A DNA stretch of 64,000 bases from Ochrobactrum sp. Marseille-Q0166 (GTDB taxonomy: Bacteria; Pseudomonadota; Alphaproteobacteria; Rhizobiales; Rhizobiaceae), in the NCBI RefSeq assembly GCF_014397025.1, contig NZ_JACJUO010000002.1:788501-852500 (forward strand), in the 5' to 3' direction. Under the pieces are notes generated by a model that saw only the letters and a list, made by a program, of their open reading frames with translations, had not been told where the DNA came from and made no database searches. The position numbers and the translations under genes are program-made. Positions 52,659-60,733 of the stretch are shown here, one piece after another (the first letter of the stretch is position 1; each line of letters starts with the position of its first letter).

Positions 52659-54749
52659 GTGCAGCAGGCAGCAGCTAAGCCATTGACAAAACGTGGAATT
52701 CTGACCGGTAGCGACATGGGTCTTGCTGCCGGTATCGTCATTATTTTGACAGTGCTTTTCCTGCCTGTTCCAGCGGTTGTTCTGGATATCGGCCTCGCTT
52801 TCTCGATTGCGTTCTCCGTCCTTATCCTCATGGTTTCGCTGTGGATTCAGCGTCCGCTTGATTTCTCGGCCTTCCCGACGGTGCTGCTGATTGCGACCAT
52901 GATGCGTCTGTCGCTCAATATTGCGACGACACGCGTGATCCTGACCCATGGTAACGAGGGCTATCTGGCTGCAGGCCATGTTATTCATGGTTTTTCGCAG
53001 TTTGTGATGGGTGGTGATTTTGTCATCGGTCTTGTGGTTTTCACCATCCTCATCATCGTCAACTTCCTCGTCATCACCAAGGGTGCGACGCGTATCGCGG
53101 AAGTGGGTGCCCGCTTCACGCTCGATGCTATTCCCGGCAAGCAGATGGCGATTGACGCCGATCTTTCGTCGGGTCTGATCGACGAAAAGCAGGCGCAGCA
53201 TCGCCGTCGTGAACTGGAAGAAGAAAGCTCATTCTTCGGTTCGATGGACGGCGCGTCCAAGTTCGTGCGCGGTGACGCGATTGCCGGTCTGATCATTACC
53301 GCCGTCAATATTTTCGGCGGGATTATCATCGGCGTTACCCGTCATGGAATGGATATTTCGGAAGCTGCCGACGTCTTCACCAAGCTCTCGGTTGGTGACG
53401 GTCTGGTTACGCAGATTCCTGCGCTGATCGTTTCGCTCGCAGCAGGTCTTCTGGTATCAAAAGGCGGGACCCGCGGTTCCGCTGATCAGGCGATTTTCGG
53501 TCAGCTTGGAGCTTACCCCAAGGCGCTTTTGATTGCTGCCTTCCTTCTGTTTGTTCTCGGTATCATGCCGGGCCTTCCCGCTTTCCCGTTCTTCCTGCTT
53601 GGCGGTGCAATGGCATTTGTCGGTATTGCCGTGCCGCGCCGTCAGGCGCGTCAGCGCGAGGCGGAAGAGGCAGAAGCACAGTCGAAACAGCGTAGCGCTG
53701 AAGAGCAGGAACGCAACTCGGTCAAGGCTTCGCTGGAAACCACGCAGATCGAGCTTTGCCTCGGCAAGCAGCTCTCCGCACGTCTCATCGCTTCGCAGCA
53801 GGAGCTGGCGCACCGCGTCGCCAAGATGCGCAAGAAGTTTGCTCAGGAATATGGTTTCGTCATTCCAGAGATCAAAGTCACTGACGATATTTCGTTGCCG
53901 CCAAAGAGCTATCGCATCAAAATTCACGGTACCGCCGTTGCGAGCCATGAATTGCGGGTCGGTGAAATTCTCGTGGTGCTGGGCGAGCGTCCATTGCCAT
54001 CCATTCCGGGTGAGGAAGTACGGGAACCAGCTTTCGGTATGCGTGCTTATTCCGTGCCGGAGACTTTTGCTTCAGATCTTCGCCGCGACGGCTATATGAC
54101 TGTCGATAACCTGTCGGTTCTGCTCACCCATCTCAGCGAAATCGTGCGCAACAATCTGGCCCAGCTTCTCTCCTACAAGGATATGCGTATTCTGCTGGAC
54201 CGCCTTGGACCAGAATATCGCAAGCTTCTAGAAGATATTTGCCCGGCCAATATTTCCTATTCGGGGCTCCAGGCAGTCTTGAAGCTGCTGCTTGCGGAGC
54301 GCGTCTCGATCCGTAATTTGCATCTTATTCTTGAATCCATTGCTGAAATTGCGCCTCTGGTCCGCCGACCTGAGATGATTGTCGAGCATGTTCGGATGCG
54401 GATGGCGCAGCAGATATGCGGCGATCTTTCAGACAATGGTGTTCTGAACGTGCTTCGTCTTGGTAATCGTTGGGACCTCGTATTCCACCAGAGCCTCAAG
54501 CGCGACAACAAGGGCGAAATCGTCGAATTTGATATCGACCCGCGTCAGCTCGAGCAGTTCGGCACAGAAGCAACCACAGCGATCCGCAAACATTTCGATA
54601 GCGGCGAGCGTTTCGTCCTCGTTTCTTCGCCGGAAGCGCGCCCTTACATCCGCATGATTATCGAGCGGCTGTTTGCAACGCTTCCCGTGCTGTCGCATGT
54701 GGAGATTGCGCGTGGTGTCGAAGTGAAATCGCTCGGCGCGATTTCCTGA
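52659..54749 (+). CDS. flhA: Flagellar export gate protein FlhA
   Basis: A 696-residue export gate protein that uses proton flow and docks chaperone-substrate complexes. About eight N-terminal helices (to ~330) include the conserved [13 protein letters not shown] [29 protein letters not shown] and the FHIPEP cytoplasmic loop. The large C-terminal cytoplasmic domain (about 350-690) follows. It starts at GTG with AGGAGA upstream. Confidence 0.97.
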   Translation: MQQAAAKPLTKRGILTGSDMGLAAGIVIILTVLFLPVPAVVLDIGLAFSIAFSVLILMVSLWIQRPLDFSAFPTVLLIATMMRLSLNIATTRVILTHGNEGYLAAGHVIHGFSQFVMGGDFVIGLVVFTILIIVNFLVITKGATRIAEVGARFTLDAIPGKQMAIDADLSSGLIDEKQAQHRRRELEEESSFFGSMDGASKFVRGDAIAGLIITAVNIFGGIIIGVTRHGMDISEAADVFTKLSVGDGLVTQIPALIVSLAAGLLVSKGGTRGSADQAIFGQLGAYPKALLIAAFLLFVLGIMPGLPAFPFFLLGGAMAFVGIAVPRRQARQREAEEAEAQSKQRSAEEQERNSVKASLETTQIELCLGKQLSARLIASQQELAHRVAKMRKKFAQEYGFVIPEIKVTDDISLPPKSYRIKIHGTAVASHELRVGEILVVLGERPLPSIPGEEVREPAFGMRAYSVPETFASDLRRDGYMTVDNLSVLLTHLSEIVRNNLAQLLSYKDMRILLDRLGPEYRKLLEDICPANISYSGLQAVLKLLLAERVSIRNLHLILESIAEIAPLVRRPEMIVEHVRMRMAQQICGDLSDNGVLNVLRLGNRWDLVFHQSLKRDNKGEIVEFDIDPRQLEQFGTEATTAIRKHFDSGERFVLVSSPEARPYIRMIIERLFATLPVLSHVEIARGVEVKSLGAIS

Positions 54750-54756
54750 CGGGGGA

Positions 54757-55533
54757 GTGAACCCGTTGCCCATCACGCAACTGCCGATCAATGAACTTGT
54801 GTTTGCGGCCATGCTTGCATTCTGCCGTGTTGGCGCATGTCTGATGCTGATGCCCGGCATTTCAAGCGGACGCATTCCCTTGCAGGTACGATTGTTTATC
54901 GCGCTGGCCTGTTCTTTTGCGGTCTTGCCTTTGGTGATCCAGAATATTGCTCCGAGCTTAGATGGCAGCCATCCGTTGGCGATGTTCCGGCTGATGCTCA
55001 GCGAAATGTTCATCGGAGGGGTGATCGGAATTTTGGCGCATATCTATTTCTGGGCATTGCAGTTCATGGCCAACATGATGGCAATGGCTGTTGGCTATTC
55101 GGGTACTCCCGCAGATGCGATTACAGAAGCTGAACCACAGGCAACGCTTGCGACCATTGTTACTTTCAGCGCGCTATTCCTGTTTTTCGTCACGGATATG
55201 CATCTTGAAATTCTGCGAGCGCTGCTGAGCTCCTATACGGCTATCCCTGTTGAGGGGCATTTCAGGCCTGATGCTGCGATGATCGACATCAGCGATGCAC
55301 TTTCCGCAGCATTTCTGGCGACGTTACGGATCGCAGCACCCTTTATTGTGTTTGCGATTCTGGTCAATTTCGCCATCGGTCTTATCAATAAGCTGACGCC
55401 GACGATCCCGGTCTACTTTGTGTCGATGCCTTTCGTGCTGGGCGGCGGTCTTCTGGTTGTTTACTTCATCCTGCCCGAACTACTGCGTTTTTTCACCGGC
55501 GAAGCTGCGACGCAGTTGCGCGATTTGTTCTGA
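54757..55533 (+). CDS. fliR: Flagellar export gate protein FliR
   Basis: A 258-residue gate subunit with six helices (LVFAAMLAFCRVGACLMLMPGISSGRIPLQVRLFIALACSFAV ... FALQFMANMM-like region). The annotated GTG at 54757 sits almost on top of its GGGGGA ribosome site; a TTG at 54766 has better spacing and may be the real start. Confidence 0.95.
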   Translation: MNPLPITQLPINELVFAAMLAFCRVGACLMLMPGISSGRIPLQVRLFIALACSFAVLPLVIQNIAPSLDGSHPLAMFRLMLSEMFIGGVIGILAHIYFWALQFMANMMAMAVGYSGTPADAITEAEPQATLATIVTFSALFLFFVTDMHLEILRALLSSYTAIPVEGHFRPDAAMIDISDALSAAFLATLRIAAPFIVFAILVNFAIGLINKLTPTIPVYFVSMPFVLGGGLLVVYFILPELLRFFTGEAATQLRDLF

Positions 55534-55540
55534 GGATTGC

Positions 55541-55933
55541 ATGGCTCAAACCAATGCCCGTAATCTGAAAAAGCTCATCACCTTGCAGAAGCTCGGCGCC
55601 GCACGGCTGGAAGCCTCGCTGGCTGTAACCAGTAACCGCAAGGCTGTTCTGGATGAAGAACGTGACGCGCTGATCGCCATGCAGGATCGCCGTTATGACG
55701 GCGATCCCTTTAGTGTCGATCCATCTCTGCTCATAAAACGGCTGGGGGCGAATGCGCTCGCAACTGAACAGATTGAGCAGCAGCTCGAATCAGAACGCAG
55801 AGGCCTTTTGAAAGAACAACGTCGGATAGAACTTCTGGAAGATCGGCTCGAAGCTGTCCGCAATGATGCCGAAAGACGAGAGCTTGCAAGCCTGATTGAA
55901 GAGTTTGTTAGCCGGAAAACCTCCGCGTCGTAG
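55541..55933 (+). CDS. Small coiled-coil protein after fliR, possible FliJ-like factor
   Basis: A 130-residue, highly charged, almost fully helical protein: NLKKLITLQKLGAARLEASLAVTSNRKAVLDEERDALIAM and EQIEQQLESERRGLLKEQRRIELLEDRLEAVRNDAERREL. Size and antiparallel-coil look match FliJ, the stalk-like export factor that links FliI and FlhA, and no other fliJ is present in the window. The start at 55541 has GAGGA from the end of fliR. Function is inferred from form and location only. Confidence 0.8.
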   Translation: MAQTNARNLKKLITLQKLGAARLEASLAVTSNRKAVLDEERDALIAMQDRRYDGDPFSVDPSLLIKRLGANALATEQIEQQLESERRGLLKEQRRIELLEDRLEAVRNDAERRELASLIEEFVSRKTSAS

Positions 55934-56056
55934 GACTGTAAGTCGCGACCAAAGTAGAAAAATAGTTAATAAAATCAGTTAATTGTAATAAATCTGGTGA
56001 GTTTGGACCGGCCGCGTTGACCAAGGCTTGGTCATAAAATTGAAACTGATTCGTAC

Positions 56057-56089
56057 CGCAAGCTTCAGTCAAGTTTGACAGATTAATGT
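56057..56089 (+). promoter_or_regulatory. Shared flagellar promoter motif upstream of flgJ
   Basis: Half-sites CGCAAGCTT and GTCAAGTTT with an 11-bp period, 7 bp, then TAATGT, 30 bp before the flgJ start. Confidence 0.72.
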
Positions 56090-56119
56090 GCAATCAAGAG
56101 ATGAAGAAGGACAAGTTGT

Positions 56120-56566
56120 ATGGCGATTAATCCGCCGTCAGATCTGGTTATGGACGTGGCGCGTGCGGCTGATCCGCAGGCGTATCGCCTTGCGGCAGAG
56201 CGTCTGAAATCCATATCGGCAAGCACTGCTCCGGTGGGCGCTGATACGGATACGGGGTCAAACTTCGTCAGCTTTTCTGAAAGCCTGGCTTCAGGTGTCC
56301 AGTTCAATCCGCAAGGGGCGAACACAGTCAATCCGGCTTATCGGAAGTTTGAAGCTTTCATGCTGCAATCTTTCGTTCAGTCGATGTTTACCAGCGATAC
56401 GACAGCTACTTTCGGCAAGGGCATCGCAGGCGAATATTGGAAATCAATCATGGCCGAAGCGATGGCGAACAAGATGGCTGATACCGGCGGCGTTGGTATC
56501 GCAAAAATGCTTGAAGCGCAAAAGGTGCGCGCGGAAACTCGTCAACCTTGGCCTTGGGAGGCGTGA
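56120..56566 (+). CDS. flgJ: FlgJ-type rod-binding protein (rod cap)
   Basis: A 148-residue protein equal to the N-terminal rod-cap domain of FlgJ (YRKFEAFMLQSFVQSMFTSDTTATFGKGIAGEYWKSIMAEAMANKMADTGGVGIAKML). The C-terminal muramidase domain of enteric FlgJ is missing; a separate transglycosylase is encoded after fliK. AAGGA precedes the ATG. Confidence 0.9.
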   Translation: MAINPPSDLVMDVARAADPQAYRLAAERLKSISASTAPVGADTDTGSNFVSFSESLASGVQFNPQGANTVNPAYRKFEAFMLQSFVQSMFTSDTTATFGKGIAGEYWKSIMAEAMANKMADTGGVGIAKMLEAQKVRAETRQPWPWEA

Positions 56567-56586
56567 TCGACGATCTGGGACAGGAA

Positions 56587-56691
56587 ATGAACACAGACGC
56601 AGTTTCAAAAGATATCGTTCACGGATTTGAACGGCAGCTCATTCAGAAACAACTGGGAAACAATGAAAGTGGAGATCGCGCTCGTAGCTGA
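56587..56691 (+). CDS. Possible 34-codon small gene after flgJ
   Basis: A short frame (MNTDAVSKDIVHGFERQLIQKQLG...) starts 21 bp after flgJ with CAGGA immediately upstream. Composition looks protein-like, but it is too short to judge. It may be a real small protein or chance. Confidence 0.25.
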   Translation: MNTDAVSKDIVHGFERQLIQKQLGNNESGDRARS

Positions 56692-56780
56692 TGCTGAACA
56701 TCAAGCACAGAATCGGGCGGTCAGGACAGCAAACCCTTCCAGGGCCTGACTGGCGAATAAAACCGCGACCTGCTGATACC

Positions 56781-56881
56781 TACAGCGGCTCCAGTCAAGA
56801 ATGGTTCGTTGAAACCGCTGTAACTGTTTGTTTTTACGCATTATCCGACGCAAAGCCGCTTCGTACTTTTGCTGGAAATGC
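56781..56881. repeat. Composite dispersed repeat, family C, copy 2 (reverse orientation)
   Basis: Reverse complement of the copy at 37604: it ends TTTTGCTGGAAATGC and carries GACGCAAAGCCGCTTCGTAC and TTTTTACGCATTATCC. The other end has ACAGCGGCTCCAGTC and GAAACCGCTGT. Confidence 0.7.
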
Positions 56882-56903
56882 TATATAATTGAGGAACCCG
56901 AAA

Positions 56904-57359
56904 ATGACTGACACAAGCTCCGAAATCAGCCTGCTGCCGCAAGTGGCGGAAGCAGCACTGGAGGCAGACCCGGTTCAGGAACTGGAACAGCAGCCTGTAC
57001 TATCGCCGGTCGTGCGTGCAATTCAGCGTCTTGAGGACGTCATTGATACTGAAACTCGTCTTCTGCTTGAAGGCGGTCATCCGGATCTTGCTGAGATTAA
57101 TTCACGCAAGAGCCGTGGCCTGTACGACTTCAACAAGGCAATCAAAAAGGCAGCAAGCCTTGCTGAACCAGCGACGATGAAGGGATTGCAGCCATTGCTC
57201 GATAGCCTCAAGCAGAAGCTTGAGAAGAATTGCGAAGCGCTGCAGTTGCATCTGCGCGCTGTTGGCGAGCTGGCCGATCTTATTCGTGGCGCACTTGAAA
57301 CGCAGGATGCCGACGGCACTTATAGCATGCAGAGCGCGAGGCTCGGTCACGCAAGATGA
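56904..57359 (+). CDS. FlgN-like putative chaperone for hook-associated proteins
   Basis: A 151-residue cytoplasmic helical protein. The core (AIQRLEDVIDTETRLLLEGGHPDLAEINSRKSRGLYDFNKAI ... LKQKLEKNCEALQLHLRAVGELADLIRGALETQDADGTYS) follows the pattern of FlgN family chaperones: an E-T-x-x-L helix, a K-S/A-R-L turn, and a long second helix ending before G-T-Y. FlgN holds FlgK and FlgL for export. GAGGAACCC precedes the ATG. The assignment is by pattern and context. Confidence 0.75.
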   Translation: MTDTSSEISLLPQVAEAALEADPVQELEQQPVLSPVVRAIQRLEDVIDTETRLLLEGGHPDLAEINSRKSRGLYDFNKAIKKAASLAEPATMKGLQPLLDSLKQKLEKNCEALQLHLRAVGELADLIRGALETQDADGTYSMQSARLGHAR

Positions 57360-57871
57360 TCCGCACAATCGTAATCGGTCTCTGGATCTGCGCAGTCGCT
57401 TTGGGCTCGCTGTTTTTCGCCGTTCGCCAGAATGATGGATCATCTGGTGAGGTGAAAGCGGAGGCCGGAGGATTCGGTGGACTCGATTACGTCAAAACGG
57501 ATGTGATGAGCGTTCCCATCATCTCCAATGGCAGCGTTGCCGGCTATGTCGTGACGCAGCTGGTTTATACGATCGATTCCAATATCCGGAAAAAGATCAC
57601 GGTTCCGCTCGAATATTTCATCAGTGACGAGATTTTCCGTAAGTTCTACGGCAGCTATTCGGATACGAAAGAAGTCGAGAAAGTGAAGTTCGAGGATGTT
57701 CGCGCATCTGTAATCACCGATTTGAATGCACGTTTTCCAGAGCCGGTCATCAAGGACCTGCTTGTCGAGCAGTTCAATTATATTTCCGCTGAAGAAATCC
57801 GCGCCATGAATATGCGTGGCGGTGCTGTATCACCGGATACAGCGGGCAAGCAGGCGTCGGCCGAACACTAA
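57356..57871 (+). CDS. Membrane-anchored protein at the end of the flagellar cluster
   Basis: A 171-residue protein with a signal anchor (about 4-23, TIVIGLWICAVALGSLFFAV) and a periplasmic domain (VKTDVMSVPIISNGSVAGYVVTQLVYTIDSNIRKKITVPLEYFISDEIFRKFY) that ends in helices. The one-helix plus small beta domain recalls FliL-type proteins, but I cannot assign a family. Overlaps the FlgN-like gene by 4 bp. Confidence 0.75.
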   Translation: MIRTIVIGLWICAVALGSLFFAVRQNDGSSGEVKAEAGGFGGLDYVKTDVMSVPIISNGSVAGYVVTQLVYTIDSNIRKKITVPLEYFISDEIFRKFYGSYSDTKEVEKVKFEDVRASVITDLNARFPEPVIKDLLVEQFNYISAEEIRAMNMRGGAVSPDTAGKQASAEH

Positions 57872-57877
57872 TTCACA

Positions 57878-57946
57878 GTATTTCCTGCAAAAATGCGGAG
57901 CGGTTTCTCGTTGGATAATGCAATAAAAATAAGTAGTTAGAGAGAA
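57878..57946. repeat. Dispersed repeat, family C, copy 3 (short)
   Basis: GTATTTCCTGCAAAAATGCG, GAGCGGTTTCTCGTTGGATA, ATGCAATAAAAATAAGTAGT. It ends within the last codons of the minus-strand PilZ gene and supplies its stop. Confidence 0.65.
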
Positions 57947-58272
57947 TAATATTTTCCTGCCAGCTGGCTCAGACGTTCGTCATCCAACGGGGGCAGGGAA
58001 GGGTCTACAGTAAACTGAACGCCGACTTCACGTTTTTCACGCCAGACAATCTGCGCCAGAAGTGCGCGCGCATAATGATCGTCAAACAGCCAGAAGCGCT
58101 CTGGAAGACTCGGAAATTCGGTGATTCTCAACCGTGCGCCGTGTGGCGCTATATCGCTGAACTGGCATTCGATAATGAACCGACCATCAAGATCGATAAC
58201 CTTGCCTGATCGCAGCCGCGTACGCTGTCGCTCTTCCTTACGTCGCTCCTGAGACGGCTTGTTGCGTACCAT
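57937..58272 (-). CDS. PilZ domain protein
   Basis: A 111-residue single PilZ domain. The N-terminal Arg-rich segment holds an RxxxR element (Arg17-Arg21 in RQRTRLR), and DIAPHGARL (from Asp40) corresponds to the D/NxSxxG motif with Ala in place of Ser. The fold and both motifs suggest cyclic-di-GMP binding, perhaps weakened by the Ser-to-Ala change. It is transcribed toward the end of the flagellar cluster and could link c-di-GMP to motility. Confidence 0.82.
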   Translation of the reverse strand: MVRNKPSQERRKEERQRTRLRSGKVIDLDGRFIIECQFSDIAPHGARLRITEFPSLPERFWLFDDHYARALLAQIVWREKREVGVQFTVDPSLPPLDDERLSQLAGKYYSL

Positions 58273-58342
58273 AAATTTCTGCCTGCTGTTCCCCTTGAAG
58301 GGAAAATATAGCAGGCATCGCTTTAGTAAGCGTTACCTAAGT

Positions 58343-58765
58343 TCAATGCTCACCGCATTTTTCACAGCGACCACGCAGTTCCAGCGTGGTTTTGCGTGAC
58401 TTGAACCCGCTTTGGAGGCTCCAGGCGCTAACGAGATTTTCGATGGCCGGATCGGAAAACTCTGTCACCTGACCGCATTGCTCGCAAATCGCAAAAGCAA
58501 TCAATCCGTGCTGGTGGCATTGCGGATGAGCACAGGCAACAAAAGCGTTGAGGCTTTCAAGGCGATGCACCATGCCAAATTCGAGCAGCTTTTCGAGCGC
58601 CCGATAGACCTGCAGCGGCGCACGGAAACCGTCGTCACGGAGCTGGTCGAGGATTGTATAGGCGCTGAGAGGACCATCCGCCTTGGACAACACGTTGAAA
58701 ACGAGCGTCTGATTGCGGGTCAGATCATGCGATGCATGGTTATGATGGTGGTGATGATTGCTCAT
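58343..58765 (-). CDS. zur: Zinc uptake regulator Zur (Fur family)
   Basis: A 140-residue repressor. The N-terminus is His-rich (SNHHHHHNHASH), then winged helix (QTLVFNVLSKADGPLSAYTILDQLRDDGFRAPLQVYRALEKLLEFGMVHRLES), and structural zinc pairs CEQC (94-97) and CEKC (134-137). With zinc bound it represses znu genes through the palindromes at 60666 and 62029. Overlaps znuB by 4 bp, so it is autoregulated if the znuC promoter drives it. Confidence 0.95.
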   Translation of the reverse strand: MSNHHHHHNHASHDLTRNQTLVFNVLSKADGPLSAYTILDQLRDDGFRAPLQVYRALEKLLEFGMVHRLESLNAFVACAHPQCHQHGLIAFAICEQCGQVTEFSDPAIENLVSAWSLQSGFKSRKTTLELRGRCEKCGEH

Positions 58766-59580
58766 TGGCCAGCGGTCCGTTTCAGTGATGCCTCCCCTTT
58801 ATGTAGGGGCAAGAGGCTGAAAATGAAAATAGCGAGTGCGGCAACCACGATTGATGGGCCGGATGGCGTGTCGAACTGGACAGAGCCATACAGCCCGCCA
58901 ATGACGCCGAGCGCACCAATCACAGATGCGAGAATGGCCATTCTCTCCGGTGTGGATGAAAAGCGCCGGGCGGTCGCTGCGGGAATGATCAGAAGCGATG
59001 TAATCAGCAGAATGCCGACAATCTTCATCGCAATGGCAATCACAATCGCCAGAAGCAGCATGAAGACAATCCGCGAGACGGCAGGGTTCATTCCTTCTGC
59101 ACGCGCAATGTCCTCGCTGACGGTTGCGGCCAGCAAAGGGCGCCAGAGCCAGGCAATGACACCCAAAACGAGAATGCCGCCGCCATAGATGAAGGCAATG
59201 TCGATCCGCGAAACTGCAAGCAAATCGCCGAATAGGAACGAGAGGAGATCGATACGCACCCAGGTCATGAAGGCCACGATCACCAGACCGAGCGACAAGG
59301 TCGCATGGGAAAGAATGCCGAGCAGGGAATCTGCCGAGAACGTATGGCGTCGCTGCAAAAGCAGAAGAATTGCCGAAATCATGACTGAAACGGCAAAGAC
59401 TCCGATCATCAAATTGATGTCGAAGATAAGAGCAAGTGCTACACCCAGAAGCGCTGAGTGGGCCATCGTGTCGCCAAAATAGGCCATGCGGCGCCACACA
59501 ATGAAACAGCCAAGCGGACCCGTGGTCAGCGCCAGACCGACACCGGCAATAAGGGCGCGGGTGAAAAAGTCATCAAGCAT
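58762..59580 (-). CDS. znuB: Zinc ABC transporter permease
   Basis: A 272-residue inner-membrane permease of the ABC-3 metal family with about eight helices (LDDFFTRALIAGVGLALTTGPLGCFIVWRRMAYFGDTMAHSALLGVAL at the start). It moves Zn2+ delivered by ZnuA. The ATG at 59580 has GGGGAGA upstream and overlaps the znuC end by 8 bp; the longer upstream frame is the znuC His-rich region read in another frame. Confidence 0.95.
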   Translation of the reverse strand: MLDDFFTRALIAGVGLALTTGPLGCFIVWRRMAYFGDTMAHSALLGVALALIFDINLMIGVFAVSVMISAILLLLQRRHTFSADSLLGILSHATLSLGLVIVAFMTWVRIDLLSFLFGDLLAVSRIDIAFIYGGGILVLGVIAWLWRPLLAATVSEDIARAEGMNPAVSRIVFMLLLAIVIAIAMKIVGILLITSLLIIPAATARRFSSTPERMAILASVIGALGVIGGLYGSVQFDTPSGPSIVVAALAIFIFSLLPLHKGEASLKRTAGQ

Positions 59581-60475
59581 TTGGCTTCTCCCCGTGATGC
59601 CCGTGATTGTTGTGGCCTTCTTGCCCGTTCCCACCGTGATCATGTTCATGATGATCGTGATGATGACCGTCATCGGCATGACAATGATCGGTTACAGAAC
59701 CATCGGCATGGAGTACGCGGCCGTCGGGCAGGTGGGTATGATCGTGGTGATGTTCATAGACAGCAAGCGGAGCGACCGCGCGGCTGCCAAATAGTCGTGC
59801 ATATTCTGGGCTTGAGGTGACATCGCGCGGTGTTCCACTGCAGCAGACATGGCCGTTCAGGCAGATAACGCGATCTGTGGCTGCCATCACCAGATGCAGA
59901 TCGTGTGAAATCAGCAGGACACCGCAACCGGTATCATCGCGCAGTTTTGCAATCAGCTCGTAAAGTGCGGCTTCACCGGAAAAATCGACGCCCTGAACCG
60001 GCTCATCTAATACCATGATGTCGGGTTTGCGTGCCAAAGCGCGCGCCATGAGAGCGCGCTGAAACTCGCCACCGGAAAGATTAGCAATCTCGGCTTTCAG
60101 GAGATGCGAAATGCCAACGGACTGAAGGGCATCCGCAATTTCATTCTTGTCGAGAGGGCCAGTCAGTGTCATTAAACGCTCGACCGAAAGCGGCATGGTA
60201 CGATCAATATTGATCTTCTGCGGCACATAGCCGATGCGAAGACCGCTTTTATGGGCGATCGCGCCCTCATCGGGCTTCAAAACGCGCAGAGCCATTTTGG
60301 CAGTGGTGCTTTTTCCCGCGCCATTCGGTCCAATCAGCGTAACGATCTCGCCGCGATGGACGGCAAGATCAACATTGCGCACAAGCCATCGCCCGTCGCG
60401 ATAAACGCCGGCGCCTTTCAGTTCTATCAATGGTTCCCGCTCTGAATGCGCGGGGAGGGCGGTCTTATGGGCCAT
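59573..60475 (-). CDS. znuC: Zinc ABC transporter ATP-binding protein with His-rich tail
   Basis: A 300-residue ATPase: Walker A GPNGAGKST (49-57), signature LSGGEFQR (133-140), Walker B IMVLDEPV (about 153-160), H-loop LLISHDLH. The C-terminal ~60 residues (241-295) are His/Asp-rich (EHHHDHTH, HHHDHHEHDH), not needed for ATPase function and probably able to bind zinc. First gene of znuC-znuB-zur, divergent from znuA. Confidence 0.95.
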   Translation of the reverse strand: MAHKTALPAHSEREPLIELKGAGVYRDGRWLVRNVDLAVHRGEIVTLIGPNGAGKSTTAKMALRVLKPDEGAIAHKSGLRIGYVPQKINIDRTMPLSVERLMTLTGPLDKNEIADALQSVGISHLLKAEIANLSGGEFQRALMARALARKPDIMVLDEPVQGVDFSGEAALYELIAKLRDDTGCGVLLISHDLHLVMAATDRVICLNGHVCCSGTPRDVTSSPEYARLFGSRAVAPLAVYEHHHDHTHLPDGRVLHADGSVTDHCHADDGHHHDHHEHDHGGNGQEGHNNHGHHGEKPNA

Positions 60476-60536
60476 TCTAATTTGAGCTTTCGCTGCCTTT
60501 AAGGATGCTTTTGGGAATGAGAATCGTGCGTTCTAA

Positions 60537-60555
60537 AATTCTTGTCTCAAGAATT
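60537..60555. promoter_or_regulatory. Inverted repeat upstream of znuC
   Basis: A perfect 8-bp inverted repeat AATTCTTG/CAAGAATT around TCT, about 60 bp before the znuC start. It does not look like the Zur boxes; it may be a second operator or an mRNA leader hairpin. Confidence 0.4.
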
Positions 60556-60665
60556 AGGGAGAATATGTCGATTCGGGTCTGTTTGCGTTGGCTGTCTCTC
60601 GGCTGTGCACATTTCTCCAAAAAGAGGTTGTATCTCCTTATTGCAGACGTTATAGCATAACGCAA

Positions 60666-60690
60666 ATGATGTAATAAAATAACATATCAT
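60666..60690. promoter_or_regulatory. Zur box between znuC and znuA
   Basis: A near-palindrome with arms GATGTAAT and ATAACATATC in the divergent promoter region. It matches the alphaproteobacterial Zur operator pattern (ATGTTAT-type arms) and its position would let one site control both znu units. Confidence 0.75.
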
Positions 60691-60733
60691 TCATCTATGT
60701 TGTTCCCTTCGGCATAATCATCAAGAGAGACCC

